Part shown: piece by piece, positions 53,623-61,870 of the stretch | Layout of the letters: every line of letters begins with the position of its first letter | How positions within the stretch are numbered: the first letter of the stretch is position 1 | DNA from: CAIWHR01 sp963813415 | Lineage (GTDB): Bacteria; Pseudomonadota; Gammaproteobacteria; Burkholderiales; Casimicrobiaceae | Assembly (NCBI GenBank): GCA_963813415.1 | Contig: CAWEYW010000002.1 | Location: forward strand, 186,001-250,000 | DNA length: 64,000 nucleotides | Reading direction: 5' to 3' | Notes under the pieces: model-generated | Told to the model about the DNA's origin: nothing | Databases searched by the model: none | What the model saw: only the letters and a program-made list of their open reading frames with translations | Made by a program: the position numbers and the translations under genes

Positions 53623-55097
53623 CCCTGAACGCGGCGGCCACCCTGCTCGCCGATCACGATCCGCAGCACGCGGCGCTCGTGTGCGGCAGCGAGACCATGA
53701 GCTACGGTGCGCTGCGCGAAGCCGTGGCGCGCGGCGGGGCAGCGTGGCAGGCCCGCGGACTCGCGCGCGGCGATCGCGTCGCCATCAGGCTCCCGGACAG
53801 CATCGAATGGGTCTCTGCGTACCTCGCGGTGATCTGGGCGGGCGGCGTCGCGGTCGGCGTCAATCCGCGCATTCCGGCAGACGACTGGGACTACATCGCC
53901 AACGAAGGCGATTTCCGGTTCGTGCTCTGCACCGCCCCGGACGAGGTGCCCGCGCGGCGTTCCGCTGCCGTCGCGGGGCTCGATGCATGGCGGGGAGAGG
54001 CCGCCGCAAGCAAGGCCATGGCACCCGTGCCGATGGCCGACGACGAGCCGTGCTTCTGGTGTCATTCGTCGGGCAGCAGCGGCCGGCCGAAGGCAGTCGT
54101 GCACGGCCACCGGTTCGCATTGCAGGTCGAGCGGGTCGCCACCGAGCTGCTGGGAATCACCCCCACGGACCGGCTCTTCGCGAGCTCCAAGCTGTTCTTC
54201 GCCTATCCCCTGGGGAACGCGCTGTTCGCCGGGCTGAAGATCGGCGCGACGGTGATCCTCGATCCGCAGTGGCCCACGGCCGCCACCGTCGCCGCGGCGG
54301 TGGCGACGCAGCGGCCAACGGTGCTGTTCAGCGTGCCGAGCCTGTATCGCAACCTGCTCAAGGCCGGCGCGGCGCGGAAGCTCGCCGACTCGTTGCGCAT
54401 CTGCGTCTCCGCCGGCGAGGCCCTGCCGCCGAGCCTGCGCGAGGACTGGCGCAAGCAGACGGGCATCACCATCGCGAACGGCTTCGGCGCCTCGGAAACG
54501 CTGAGTCTCGTGCTGTTCAATCGCGATGCCGGCGAGACGCTGTCGGCCACGCCCGGCGCGCGCGTGTGCGCCGTGGAGAGCGAGGCTCACGGACCGACCC
54601 GCGTGCGCATCGAGGGTCCGATGGTTGCGCTCGGCTACTGGAACCGGCCCGACGCGCAGGCCGAGCATTTTCGCGACGGCGCCTTCGTCCCCGGCGATCT
54701 TTTCGAGCCCGCAGAGGCACACACGTGGCGCTTCGCCGGACGCGAGGATTCGCTGGTCAAGATCAACGGCCGCTGGGTGGATCTCGTCGCGCTCGAGGAA
54801 CGCCTTGGGCTCACCTGCTTCGGCATTCGCGAGGGTGCCGTCGTCGCTGCACCCGATGCCGACGGCGTGGCGGCGATTGCGTTCTACTACGCACCCAAGA
54901 CCGAGGTCGAGGGCTGTGCGACGGAATGCCTGCAGCGCACCATCGCCGCGCTGCCGCACTACCAGCGTCCGCGGTGGGTGCGATCCATCCCCGCCTTGCC
55001 GCGCACGGCAACGGGCAAGCTCCTCCGGCGCAAGCTGCTCGAGCTGCACGTCACCCTCGAGGCGGACGCGATCGCGCCCGCCACGGAGGGGTCGTGA
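53619..55097 (+). CDS. Aryl-CoA ligase of the benzoate/4-hydroxybenzoate family
   Basis: The 492-residue ANL enzyme has the P-loop HSSGSSGRPKAVVHGH, IANGFGASETLSLVLF, the FAGREDSLVKINGRWVDLVA hinge and the terminal PRTATGKLLRRKLLE with the catalytic Lys. It resembles benzoate-CoA and 4-hydroxybenzoate-CoA ligases more than phenylacetate-CoA ligases. Its place after hcrB suggests 4-hydroxybenzoate as the substrate, but benzoate or 3-hydroxybenzoate is possible. The Lys context PxxxxGK is the one acetylated by Pat/KatA in R. palustris ligases. ATGA overlaps upstream and GTGA downstream. Confidence 0.82.
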   Translation: MTLNAAATLLADHDPQHAALVCGSETMSYGALREAVARGGAAWQARGLARGDRVAIRLPDSIEWVSAYLAVIWAGGVAVGVNPRIPADDWDYIANEGDFRFVLCTAPDEVPARRSAAVAGLDAWRGEAAASKAMAPVPMADDEPCFWCHSSGSSGRPKAVVHGHRFALQVERVATELLGITPTDRLFASSKLFFAYPLGNALFAGLKIGATVILDPQWPTAATVAAAVATQRPTVLFSVPSLYRNLLKAGAARKLADSLRICVSAGEALPPSLREDWRKQTGITIANGFGASETLSLVLFNRDAGETLSATPGARVCAVESEAHGPTRVRIEGPMVALGYWNRPDAQAEHFRDGAFVPGDLFEPAEAHTWRFAGREDSLVKINGRWVDLVALEERLGLTCFGIREGAVVAAPDADGVAAIAFYYAPKTEVEGCATECLQRTIAALPHYQRPRWVRSIPALPRTATGKLLRRKLLELHVTLEADAIAPATEGS

Positions 55098-55864
55098 GCA
55101 GTGATGTCGAGGTGACGCGCAGCGGCCGGGTGCTGGTGGCCACGCTCGCGCACCCGCCGGTCAACGCTCTCGACGACGACCTGTTGCTCGCCATCGACGA
55201 TGTGCTGCGCACCGCCGTCGCCGATGCAGAGATCACGGTGCTGCATCTGCGCAGCTCGGGCAAGGCCTTTTGTGCAGGGGCGGATCTGCGCGTCATGCAG
55301 TCGTGCTTCGCGCGCCCGGATGGACCGGAGGACATGCTGGGTCTCGTCGAGCGCATGCAGCATGTGTTCGCGCGCCTCGAGGCTGCACCGGTGATCACGC
55401 TCGCGGAGATCGGCGGCGCGGCGATCGGCGGCGGACTCGAGCTTGCGCTCGCGTGCGACCTGCGCGTTGCGGCGCGGACCGCGAAGCTCGGCCTGTCCGA
55501 AGCGCGCCTCGGGCTCCTGCCAGCCGCGGGCGGCACGCAGCGCCTGACGCGTCTGGTCGGCCCCGGCATCGCCAAGCGGCTGATACTCGGCGCCGAGCTC
55601 GTGGACGGCACCGAGGCCGAGCGCCTCGGCATCGTGCAATGGGCGCGGGAACCGAGCGGGCTCGCGGCCTGGACCGCGGAGCTCGCCGCACGCATCGCGG
55701 CCCTGCCGAAGGCGGCGCTGATCGCCAACAAGCGCTGCATCGCCGCGGAAGCCGACCCGTGGAGCGACGGCTACGCCGAGGAGCTGTCGGCAACGCGGCG
55801 GCTCTATCAGCAAGACGAGACGCGGCGCAAGGTCGCCGACTTCCTGGCGAAGAGCGCGTCATGA
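55094..55864 (+). CDS. Enoyl-CoA hydratase (crotonase family)
   Basis: The 256-residue protein keeps both crotonase glutamates: AIGGGLELALACDLRVAART and KLGLSEARLGLLPAAGGTQRL. The CoA-site SSGKAFCAGADLRVMQ is also intact. It should hydrate a 2-enoyl-CoA, perhaps an alicyclic intermediate; BadK- or Dch-like roles are possible but not distinguishable here. The GTG start overlaps the ligase stop. The next gene encodes an SDR dehydrogenase, as expected for a beta-oxidation pair. Confidence 0.82.
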   Translation: MSSDVEVTRSGRVLVATLAHPPVNALDDDLLLAIDDVLRTAVADAEITVLHLRSSGKAFCAGADLRVMQSCFARPDGPEDMLGLVERMQHVFARLEAAPVITLAEIGGAAIGGGLELALACDLRVAARTAKLGLSEARLGLLPAAGGTQRLTRLVGPGIAKRLILGAELVDGTEAERLGIVQWAREPSGLAAWTAELAARIAALPKAALIANKRCIAAEADPWSDGYAEELSATRRLYQQDETRRKVADFLAKSAS

Positions 55865-55887
55865 ACCCTGGCCCAATGGAGGCTGCA

Positions 55888-56634
55888 ATGGACATGCAGG
55901 ACAAGGTTGCCGTGGTCACCGGTGCCGCATCGGGCATCGGGCAGGCCACGGCGGAAGCGCTGGCGCGGCAGGGCGCGGTGGTCGTCGTTGCCGACATCAA
56001 CGTGGACAAGGGGCAGGCCGTCGCGAGCGCCATCCGGGATGCCGGCAACAAAGCCGATTTCTTCAAGCTCGACGTGACCAGTGCCGAATCCGTCGAGGCA
56101 TTCGCCAAGGACGTCCAGGCGAAATACGGTGCGCCGGACATCGTCGTCAACGGCGCAGGATGGGGACGCACGCAGCCCTTCTGGGAGGGAACGCCCGACT
56201 TCTGGGACAAGCTCATCGCGCTCAACTTCGTCGGCCCGATGCAGCTCGTCAAGGCACTGGTGCCGAAGATGATGGAGCGCGGCAGCGGCAAGATCGTCAA
56301 TATCGCGAGCGACGCCGGCCGGGTCGGCAGCCTGGGAGAAACCGTGTACTCGGGCGCCAAGGGCGGCCTCATCGCCTTCACCAAATCGCTCGCGCGCGAG
56401 ATGGCGCGTTACAACATCAACGTCAACTGCGTCTGTCCGGGTCCGACCGAGACGCCACTCCTGATGGCGGTTCCGGAAAAGCACCTGGAAGCGTTCAAGA
56501 AAGCCATTCCGTTCCGTCGCTTCGGCAAGCCCTCGGAAATCGCCGAGGCCGTGGTGTTTTTCGCAAGCGATCGGTCGAGCTACATTACCGGCCAGGTGCT
56601 CTCCGTCAGCGGCGGCCTGACCATGGCCGGCTAG
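55888..56634 (+). CDS. SDR dehydrogenase (BadH-like hydroxyacyl-CoA dehydrogenase)
   Basis: The 248-residue SDR has VAVVTGAASGIGQATAEALA, NGAGWG, and the catalytic ASDAGRVGSLGETVYSGAKG with Ser, Tyr and Lys. The C-terminus DRSSYITGQVLSVSGGLTMA is typical. It resembles 2-hydroxycyclohexanecarboxyl-CoA dehydrogenase (BadH) and 3-hydroxyacyl-CoA dehydrogenases of the SDR type. The ATG at 55888 has GGAGG six bases upstream; two upstream in-frame ATGs (55861, 55876) are alternatives. It lies between two crotonase-fold genes. Confidence 0.8.
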   Translation: MDMQDKVAVVTGAASGIGQATAEALARQGAVVVVADINVDKGQAVASAIRDAGNKADFFKLDVTSAESVEAFAKDVQAKYGAPDIVVNGAGWGRTQPFWEGTPDFWDKLIALNFVGPMQLVKALVPKMMERGSGKIVNIASDAGRVGSLGETVYSGAKGGLIAFTKSLAREMARYNINVNCVCPGPTETPLLMAVPEKHLEAFKKAIPFRRFGKPSEIAEAVVFFASDRSSYITGQVLSVSGGLTMAG

Positions 56635-56662
56635 TCAACCATTTCACCGAAAGCCCCATTCC

Positions 56663-57481
56663 ATGAAAGAGATCCAGCTCGCCGGCTACAAGGCCACCCA
56701 TTTCCACTACGCGGTGTCGGGCAAGGTCGCGACGATCACGCTCAACCGTCCGGAGCGCAAGAATCCGCTCACGTTCGATTCGTACGGCGAGTTGCGCGAC
56801 CTGTTCCGGGAGATGGTGTACGCCACGGACATCAAGGCGGTCGTGTTCACGGGCGACGGCAACAACTTCTGCTCCGGTGGCGACGTGCACGAGATCATCG
56901 GCCCGCTGGTGAAGATGGACATGACCGGCCTCCTGCGCTTCACGCGCATGACCGGGGATCTGGTCAAGGCGATGCGCAGCTGTCCGCAGCCGATCGTGGC
57001 GGCGATCGATGGCGTGTGCACGGGTGCCGGGGCGCTCATTGCCTGTGCTTCCGATCTTCGTTACGCGACCGCGCGCAGCAAGCTCGCGTTCCTGTTCGTG
57101 CGCGTCGGGCTCGCCGCGGCCGACATGGGAGCGTGCACGCTGCTTCCCCGTCTGATCGGCCTGTCGCGCGCCGCCGACCTGCTCTACACCGGCCGCGTGG
57201 TGGGCGGTGAGGAAGCGGAGCGGATGGGCTTTCACAACCGGCTGGTCGAGCCGGACCGCCTCGTCGCCGAAGCGACCGCCATGGCGCAAAGCCTCGCGGA
57301 CGGCCCGACGTTCGGCCATGCCATGACCAAGACGATGCTGTGGCAGGAGTGGAGCGCCGGGCTCGGCGAATGCATCGAGGCGGAGGCGCAGGCGCAGGCG
57401 ATCTGCATGCAGACCGAGGACTTCGAGCGCGCGTACCACGCCTTCGTGGCGAAGCAGAAGCCGGTGTTCGAGGGCAACTGA
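56663..57481 (+). CDS. Crotonase-family protein lacking both hydratase glutamates
   Basis: The 272-residue protein has the fold motifs KVATITLNRPERKNPLTFDS, NNFCSGGDVHEIIG and VAAIDGVCTGAGALIACASD. Where hydratases have Glu in GGGxELA it reads TGAGALIACASD, and the second Glu is replaced by the FVRVG segment. An Asp in GLAAADMGACTLLPRLIG occupies the position used as the acid/base in PaaG-type isomerases and near the dehalogenase nucleophile. It is more likely an isomerase or another acyl-CoA lyase than a hydratase. It lies 28 bp after the SDR gene. Confidence 0.75.
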   Translation: MKEIQLAGYKATHFHYAVSGKVATITLNRPERKNPLTFDSYGELRDLFREMVYATDIKAVVFTGDGNNFCSGGDVHEIIGPLVKMDMTGLLRFTRMTGDLVKAMRSCPQPIVAAIDGVCTGAGALIACASDLRYATARSKLAFLFVRVGLAAADMGACTLLPRLIGLSRAADLLYTGRVVGGEEAERMGFHNRLVEPDRLVAEATAMAQSLADGPTFGHAMTKTMLWQEWSAGLGECIEAEAQAQAICMQTEDFERAYHAFVAKQKPVFEGN

Positions 57482-57549
57482 CCGTCGACTGACTCGCATC
57501 AACTGCGGCGCCGGGCACGCAGACCGCTGCGGCGCAAAGCAGCGCGCGC

Positions 57550-57563
57550 TTGACCCGGGTCAA
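57550..57563 (+). promoter_or_regulatory. FNR/CRP-type box upstream of the HHE gene
   Basis: TTGAC-CCGG-GTCAA is a perfect 5-4-5 inverted repeat that fits the TTGAY-N4-RTCAA consensus. It lies 58 bp before the HHE start codon, suggesting activation under low oxygen. Confidence 0.65.
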
Positions 57564-57581
57564 TGCCGGCCACCGGAATAA

Positions 57582-57613
57582 CCGTATTCTGGTACTCGGA
57601 TACCGAATTACGG
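57582..57613 (+). promoter_or_regulatory. Imperfect 32-bp palindrome overlapping the HHE leader
   Basis: CCGTA and TACGG ends enclose GGTA/TACC and ATTCT/GAAT half sites. It lies just before the start codon at 57621 and includes the ribosome-binding region. The half site ATTCTGGTAC also occurs, in reverse, at 43521-43530. Confidence 0.45.
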
Positions 57614-57620
57614 AGCAAAC

Positions 57621-58103
57621 ATGCCCGGCCAGGTGAGCCATCTTCTCGACGAGGAGCATCGCGGCACGATCGCGCTGCTCGATGCGCTGGAGCAGGCGAT
57701 CGCCCGCGGCGCGCGCAATAGCGTGGCCGCCGACCCGGAGTTCACGCGCCTCGTCGGCAAGCTGCGGGAGCACCTCGTCGAGCACGTGCCGCGCCACTTC
57801 GGCTTCGAGGAGGTTGACCTCTTCCCGCGCCTCGAGGAAGCTGGCGAAGGCGACCTTTGCACGCTGCTCCTGGAAGAGCATGTCGCCATCAACGCGGTGA
57901 TTGCCGAGATCGTGCCGCTCGCGTCGGACGTGGGGGCGCTCGAGCCCTCTTCGCTGCAGGCCCTGAAGCGCGGCATCGGCGAGCTCGCCGAGCGCCTGCG
58001 CAGCCATATCGACAAGGAAAACATGGCGCTCCTGCCCCTCTGCGACGACCATCTCGAGCCCGCCACGGACCAGGAGCTCGCCTTCGCCTACGCGTCCGCC
58101 TAG
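57621..58103 (+). CDS. Hemerythrin HHE-domain protein
   Basis: The 160-residue protein is a single HHE domain. Likely iron ligands lie in HLLDEEHRGTIALLDALE, LVEHVPRHFGFEEVDLFPRL, LLEEHVAINAVIAEI and RSHIDKENMALLPLCDDH. HHE proteins of this size bind oxygen or NO and may protect iron-sulfur enzymes. It is preceded by an FNR-type box and a palindrome, and followed by GNAT, MIP18 and a membrane protein. Guarding the oxygen-sensitive reductases is a reasonable inference. Confidence 0.85.
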   Translation: MPGQVSHLLDEEHRGTIALLDALEQAIARGARNSVAADPEFTRLVGKLREHLVEHVPRHFGFEEVDLFPRLEEAGEGDLCTLLLEEHVAINAVIAEIVPLASDVGALEPSSLQALKRGIGELAERLRSHIDKENMALLPLCDDHLEPATDQELAFAYASA

Positions 58104-58127
58104 TCCCCATCCGACCGACAGGACCCC

Positions 58128-59126
58128 ATGACCACCGCAACCGTTCCGAGCCTCGGCGACGTGCGCGCCCTGACCCGCGCCGACCTCGTCGAGGCGATTG
58201 CCATCGACGCCGCCGCGCGGGGCCGCTCGCGCGCGAACTACCTGACCCGTCGACTCGCGGCCGCCGTGCGCGAGCCCGCACTGCATGTGCAACTTGCCGC
58301 CGAGGACGCCGACGGTCTCCTGGGGTTCGTGCTCGCGCGCGTGCTCGAGGGCGAGTTCGGGCATCCGCAGCGGGCCTTGCGGCTCGAGGAGATCGGCGTG
58401 CGCTGGGATGCCCAGGGCCGCGGCACGGGGGCGCGCCTGCTCGCGTCGCTCGTCAACTGGGGCCGCCGGCACGACATCGCCGAGCTCCGCACGCAGGCAT
58501 GGTGGAAGGACCACCGCATGGTGCAGTGGCTCGACCACCATGGATTCGAGCTCGCCCCGAATCACATCGTCGACTGCGCCGTCGACACGCTGCGTTTCGC
58601 ACCGGCTTTCGCGAATGCGGAGGCGACATCGACCGAGATCAACTATGCCGATAAAGAGGACGAGGGTGGCGAACGCCTCGCCCGCGACATGGCCGACGTG
58701 CGAACCATGAGCGACGGTGATCTCGAGGCCATCGTGCGCATCGACCGGCATATCACCGGCCGCGATCGACAGGCCTACATGGAGCACCGGCTCGCCGAGG
58801 CGATGGAGGACTCCGGCGTGCGCGTGTCGCTCACCGCGCGCGTGGACGGCGTGATTGCCGGCTACGTGATGGCCCGGGCGGATTATGGCGACTTCGGCCG
58901 CCCCGAAGCCGTCGCCGTGCTCGACACCATCGGCGTCGATCCCGGCTTCACGCACCACGGCGTGGGGCGCGCGCTGGTCTCGCAGCTCGGCGCCAATCTC
59001 TGTGCCTTGCAGATCGAGCGCGTCGAGACCGTCGTCGCACCGCACGACCTCGCCTTGCTCGGGTTCCTCTATGATTGCGGCTTCGCGCCTTCACAGCGGC
59101 TCCCGTTCGCGCGGGCCATTGCCTAG
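58128..59126 (+). CDS. Tandem GNAT acetyltransferase
   Basis: The 332-residue protein has two GNAT domains. The first covers about residues 10-155, with acetyl-CoA loop RWDAQGRGTGARLLASL. The second covers about 185-332, with loop GVDPGFTHHGVGRALVSQL. Both keep the R/Q-x-x-G-x-G/A pattern. A short acidic linker (NYADKEDEGGERLARD) joins them. The target is unknown. Because aryl-CoA ligases are classic targets of protein acetyltransferases, one hypothesis is control of the ligases in this island. The stop is directly adjacent to the MIP18 gene start. Confidence 0.82.
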   Translation: MTTATVPSLGDVRALTRADLVEAIAIDAAARGRSRANYLTRRLAAAVREPALHVQLAAEDADGLLGFVLARVLEGEFGHPQRALRLEEIGVRWDAQGRGTGARLLASLVNWGRRHDIAELRTQAWWKDHRMVQWLDHHGFELAPNHIVDCAVDTLRFAPAFANAEATSTEINYADKEDEGGERLARDMADVRTMSDGDLEAIVRIDRHITGRDRQAYMEHRLAEAMEDSGVRVSLTARVDGVIAGYVMARADYGDFGRPEAVAVLDTIGVDPGFTHHGVGRALVSQLGANLCALQIERVETVVAPHDLALLGFLYDCGFAPSQRLPFARAIA

Positions 59127-59441
59127 ATGCCTCAAGCTCCCGACGAAAGCGCGGTCTACGACGCGTTGCGACAGGTCGAGGATCCCGAAGCCGGGATGAA
59201 CATCGTCGACCTCGGGCTCGTGTACGCAGTCACGATCGCGCCTGGCATGATCACCGTCGAGATGACGATGACCACCGCCGCCTGCCCGATGACGGACATG
59301 ATCGCGGACCAGGCGCGCGATGCCATCGCGCGGGTCGCACCGGGCGGCGCCGGGGTCGACGTGCAGCTCGTCTGGGATCCGCCGTGGACGCCGGATCGCA
59401 TGTCCGGCATCGCCAAGGAACACTTCGGCTGGGGCAATTGA
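59127..59441 (+). CDS. MIP18-family (DUF59) metal-sulfur cluster assembly protein
   Basis: The 104-residue protein matches the SufT/PaaD-like DUF59 fold: DALRQVEDPEAGMNIVDLGL at the N-terminus, TMTTAACPMTDMIADQARDA with the conserved Cys, and VQLVWDPPWTPDRMSGIAKE near the end. Members help assemble or repair iron-sulfur clusters in target enzymes. The position among Mo/Fe-S reductase genes suggests it services one of them. It starts directly after the GNAT stop. Confidence 0.88.
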   Translation: MPQAPDESAVYDALRQVEDPEAGMNIVDLGLVYAVTIAPGMITVEMTMTTAACPMTDMIADQARDAIARVAPGGAGVDVQLVWDPPWTPDRMSGIAKEHFGWGN

Positions 59442-59519
59442 AGCGCTCACCGGGACGCGTGCGCAGCGCGTCCGCTGGGGTCCGGCCGGACAGATGCGGC
59501 GCGCCATGATGCACGGCCC

Positions 59520-60599
59520 ATGAGCTGGAACCTGCCGCCGCGCTATCGTGTGCCGTTGCTGGCGCTGGGCTTCGTCGCCCTGGTGACCGGCGTCATGGCA
59601 GGTCTCGCGCGCTTCGGCTGGAGCATGCCCGACGTTGGCGCAGCTGCCGCGTCGCTGCATGGCCCGTTGCTCCTGTGCGGATTTTTCGGGACGGTGATCG
59701 CCCTGGAGCGCGCCGTCGCCATCGGGAGCGCATGGGCGTACGGCGCGCCCGTGCTGGCCGGCATCGCGGGTGTCGCGCTCGCCGCAGGCGCGGTGGACCT
59801 CGCGCGGTGGTGCACGGTTGCCGGCAGCACGATCCTCCTGCTGGCGACGCTCGACATCCAGCGCCGCCAGCCGGCACTGTTCACGCGGATCCTCGCCATC
59901 GCCAGTGCGTGCTGGTGCATCGGTGCATTGTGGTGGCTGCTCGACGGACCGTTGTTCGCGGTCGCCGCCTGGTGGCTGGCTTTCCTCGTGCTGACCATCG
60001 CCGCCGAACGTCTCGAGCTCTCGCGCTTCCTGCCACCTTCGCGTACGGCCTCGCTGGTGTTCGTGCTGATCGTGGCGGTGCTGCTGCTGGGCCTCGCGGG
60101 TGTCGAGCACATCGGCGGCCGCGCGGCAATCGGTGCCTCGCTGGTGGCGCTTGCCGGATGGTTGCTCAAGCAGGACATCGCGCGGCGAACCGTGCGCAGC
60201 CGCGGCCTCACGCGCTACATCGCACTATGCCTGCTCGCGGGTTATGTCTGGCTGGCGGTGAGCGGACTGCTGATCCTGGGGACTGACGCTTTGCTTCCGG
60301 GAAGCCCCGCGCGCGACGCCGCGTTGCACGCATTGGCTCTCGGGTTCGTGTTCTCGATGGTATTTGGACACGCGCCGATCATCGTCCCGGCAGTGCTGCG
60401 CGTGACCCTGCCGTACCGACCCGTGTTCTACCTGCCCCTCGTGCTGCTGCACGCATCGCTTCTGCTGCGCGTTGGCGGCGACGCCATCGGCTTCGAAGTC
60501 GCCCGTGCGGGGGCGATGGGGAATGCGATCGCGCTGTTGGCGTTCATCGTCACCATGGCGAGCGCGGTGCGGCGCGCACCCGGCACGGCGCGAGCGTAA
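59520..60599 (+). CDS. Polytopic membrane protein, possibly NnrS-like
   Basis: The 359-residue protein has about ten to twelve hydrophobic segments. Conserved-looking polar positions inside membrane segments include histidines in AAASLHGPLLLCGFFGTVIA, in AALHALALGFVFSMVFGHAP, and in LPLVLLHASLLLRVGG. That layout recalls NnrS-type heme/copper membrane proteins of NO metabolism, but I cannot confirm the family. The function is therefore open. It is convergent with the ferredoxin gene, 33 bp apart. Confidence 0.5.
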   Translation: MSWNLPPRYRVPLLALGFVALVTGVMAGLARFGWSMPDVGAAAASLHGPLLLCGFFGTVIALERAVAIGSAWAYGAPVLAGIAGVALAAGAVDLARWCTVAGSTILLLATLDIQRRQPALFTRILAIASACWCIGALWWLLDGPLFAVAAWWLAFLVLTIAAERLELSRFLPPSRTASLVFVLIVAVLLLGLAGVEHIGGRAAIGASLVALAGWLLKQDIARRTVRSRGLTRYIALCLLAGYVWLAVSGLLILGTDALLPGSPARDAALHALALGFVFSMVFGHAPIIVPAVLRVTLPYRPVFYLPLVLLHASLLLRVGGDAIGFEVARAGAMGNAIALLAFIVTMASAVRRAPGTARA

Positions 60600-60632
60600 G
60601 AGTCGCGCCACAGGAACTGTCCGCGCAGATGC

Positions 60633-60878
60633 CTACGCGTGCAGGGCTTCGTACTTCTCCATCAGCTGTTCCGGGGACTCGGCGAAGTCCGGGTTCGTCA
60701 CGATGCAATCCGCCGGACAGACGAGCTTGCACTGCGGTTCGTCCTCGGCGCCCACGCATTCCGTGCAGCGCAGCGGGTCGATCACGTACACCGGATCGCC
60801 GACGGCGATCGCTTCGTTGGGACATACCGGCTTGCACGCATCGCAGGCCGTGCAGTTGTCGTTGATCATCAGGGCCAT
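60633..60878 (-). CDS. fdx: 2[4Fe-4S] ferredoxin of the benzoyl-CoA reductase operon
   Basis: The 81-residue ferredoxin has CTACDACKPVCP and a second site, CTECVGAEDEPQCKLVCP, with the eight-residue spacer between the second and third Cys that marks Allochromatium-type ferredoxins. This is the low-potential electron donor of ATP-dependent benzoyl-CoA reductase, encoded next to bcrD in Thauera. The start MALMINDN at 60878 is preferred over an upstream ATG. It is last in the minus-strand bcr operon. Confidence 0.92.
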   Translation of the reverse strand: MALMINDNCTACDACKPVCPNEAIAVGDPVYVIDPLRCTECVGAEDEPQCKLVCPADCIVTNPDFAESPEQLMEKYEALHA

Positions 60879-60929
60879 GGTTTCGCTCCTCGTCTTTCGC
60901 GCACGGGGTACGTGCATTTACGCGGGTAG

Positions 60930-61850
60930 TCAGGCGGCCGCCTGGTCCTGCAGCTCGCGCAGCTTGCGGTGCCGGAATGCGCCCCAGAGTGCCGCGCCCA
61001 CGGCGCCGGCATAGATCGAATCGGGATGACTGACCGCCGTCACGTTCACCTTCTCGTTCGCCATCTCTTCCTGGATCGCGGCCAGAAGCCCGCTGTCGAG
61101 CGCGAGGCCGCCGGTCAGCAGCACCGTGCCTTCCTTGATGCCGGTGACCTTGAGCAGCTTCACGATCCGCGATGCCATCGAGAGATGGATGCCCTTCAGG
61201 ATGTCGGGCGTGGCGATCCCGCGCGAGACCATGTTGATGACGTCGGTCTCGGCCAGGACCGCGCAGATCGAGCTCACCTTTTCCGGGTCCGCCGAGCTTT
61301 GCGACAGGGGACCGATCTCCTCCACCGCGACGCCGAGATAACGCGCGATGTTCTCGAGGAACTGGCCCGATCCCGAGGCACACTGGCTGGTCATCTTGTA
61401 GGAAAGGACCTTCCCGCGCTCGTCGATGTAGATCGCCCGGCCGTTCAGCGCGCCGATGTCCACCACTGCCCGCGCGTCCGGGTTGAGGAACACCCCCCCG
61501 CGCGCATGCGTGGTCATCGAGTAGAAGTGGCCGGTCGCGAACTTGACGTTCTCGCCTTCGCCGGTGGTCGCAATGTAGTCGATCGCGTCGGGTGAAACAC
61601 CCGCGTCCTCGAGCACGCCGTCGCGGCCTTCCGAGGCGAGGGTCATCGGGTCGCGTCGGCGGATGCGCTCGCAGCGCTTCGCGAGCCACTCGGGCCGGCC
61701 GTCCACGGAACGGAAGAGTGCGCTCTTCACCGCACCGGATCCGATGTCGATGCCCATCGTGTAGACCGTCTTGCTACCGTCGACGCGCTGGCCGACGGAG
61801 CGGTCCATGATCGCCATTTCCGCCGAGCTTGCCGCATTGGTGTTCTGCAT
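60930..61850 (-). CDS. bcrD: Benzoyl-CoA reductase subunit D (BcrD, ATPase)
   Basis: The 306-residue protein is a BadF/BadG/BcrA/BcrD ASKHA ATPase. Residues 30-50 have the phosphate-binding TMGIDIGSGAVKSALFRSVD. The iron-sulfur Cys occur in KMTSQCASGSGQFLEN and SSICAVLAETDVIN, and the second ATP motif is LLTGGLALDSGLL. With BcrA it couples ATP hydrolysis to electron transfer for aromatic ring reduction. The start is ATG at 61850 with GGAGGCGAG upstream. The next gene upstream, bcrA, ends 20 bp away. Confidence 0.93.
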   Translation of the reverse strand: MQNTNAASSAEMAIMDRSVGQRVDGSKTVYTMGIDIGSGAVKSALFRSVDGRPEWLAKRCERIRRRDPMTLASEGRDGVLEDAGVSPDAIDYIATTGEGENVKFATGHFYSMTTHARGGVFLNPDARAVVDIGALNGRAIYIDERGKVLSYKMTSQCASGSGQFLENIARYLGVAVEEIGPLSQSSADPEKVSSICAVLAETDVINMVSRGIATPDILKGIHLSMASRIVKLLKVTGIKEGTVLLTGGLALDSGLLAAIQEEMANEKVNVTAVSHPDSIYAGAVGAALWGAFRHRKLRELQDQAAA

Positions 61851-61870
61851 GATCTCGCCTCCTTACGCGT

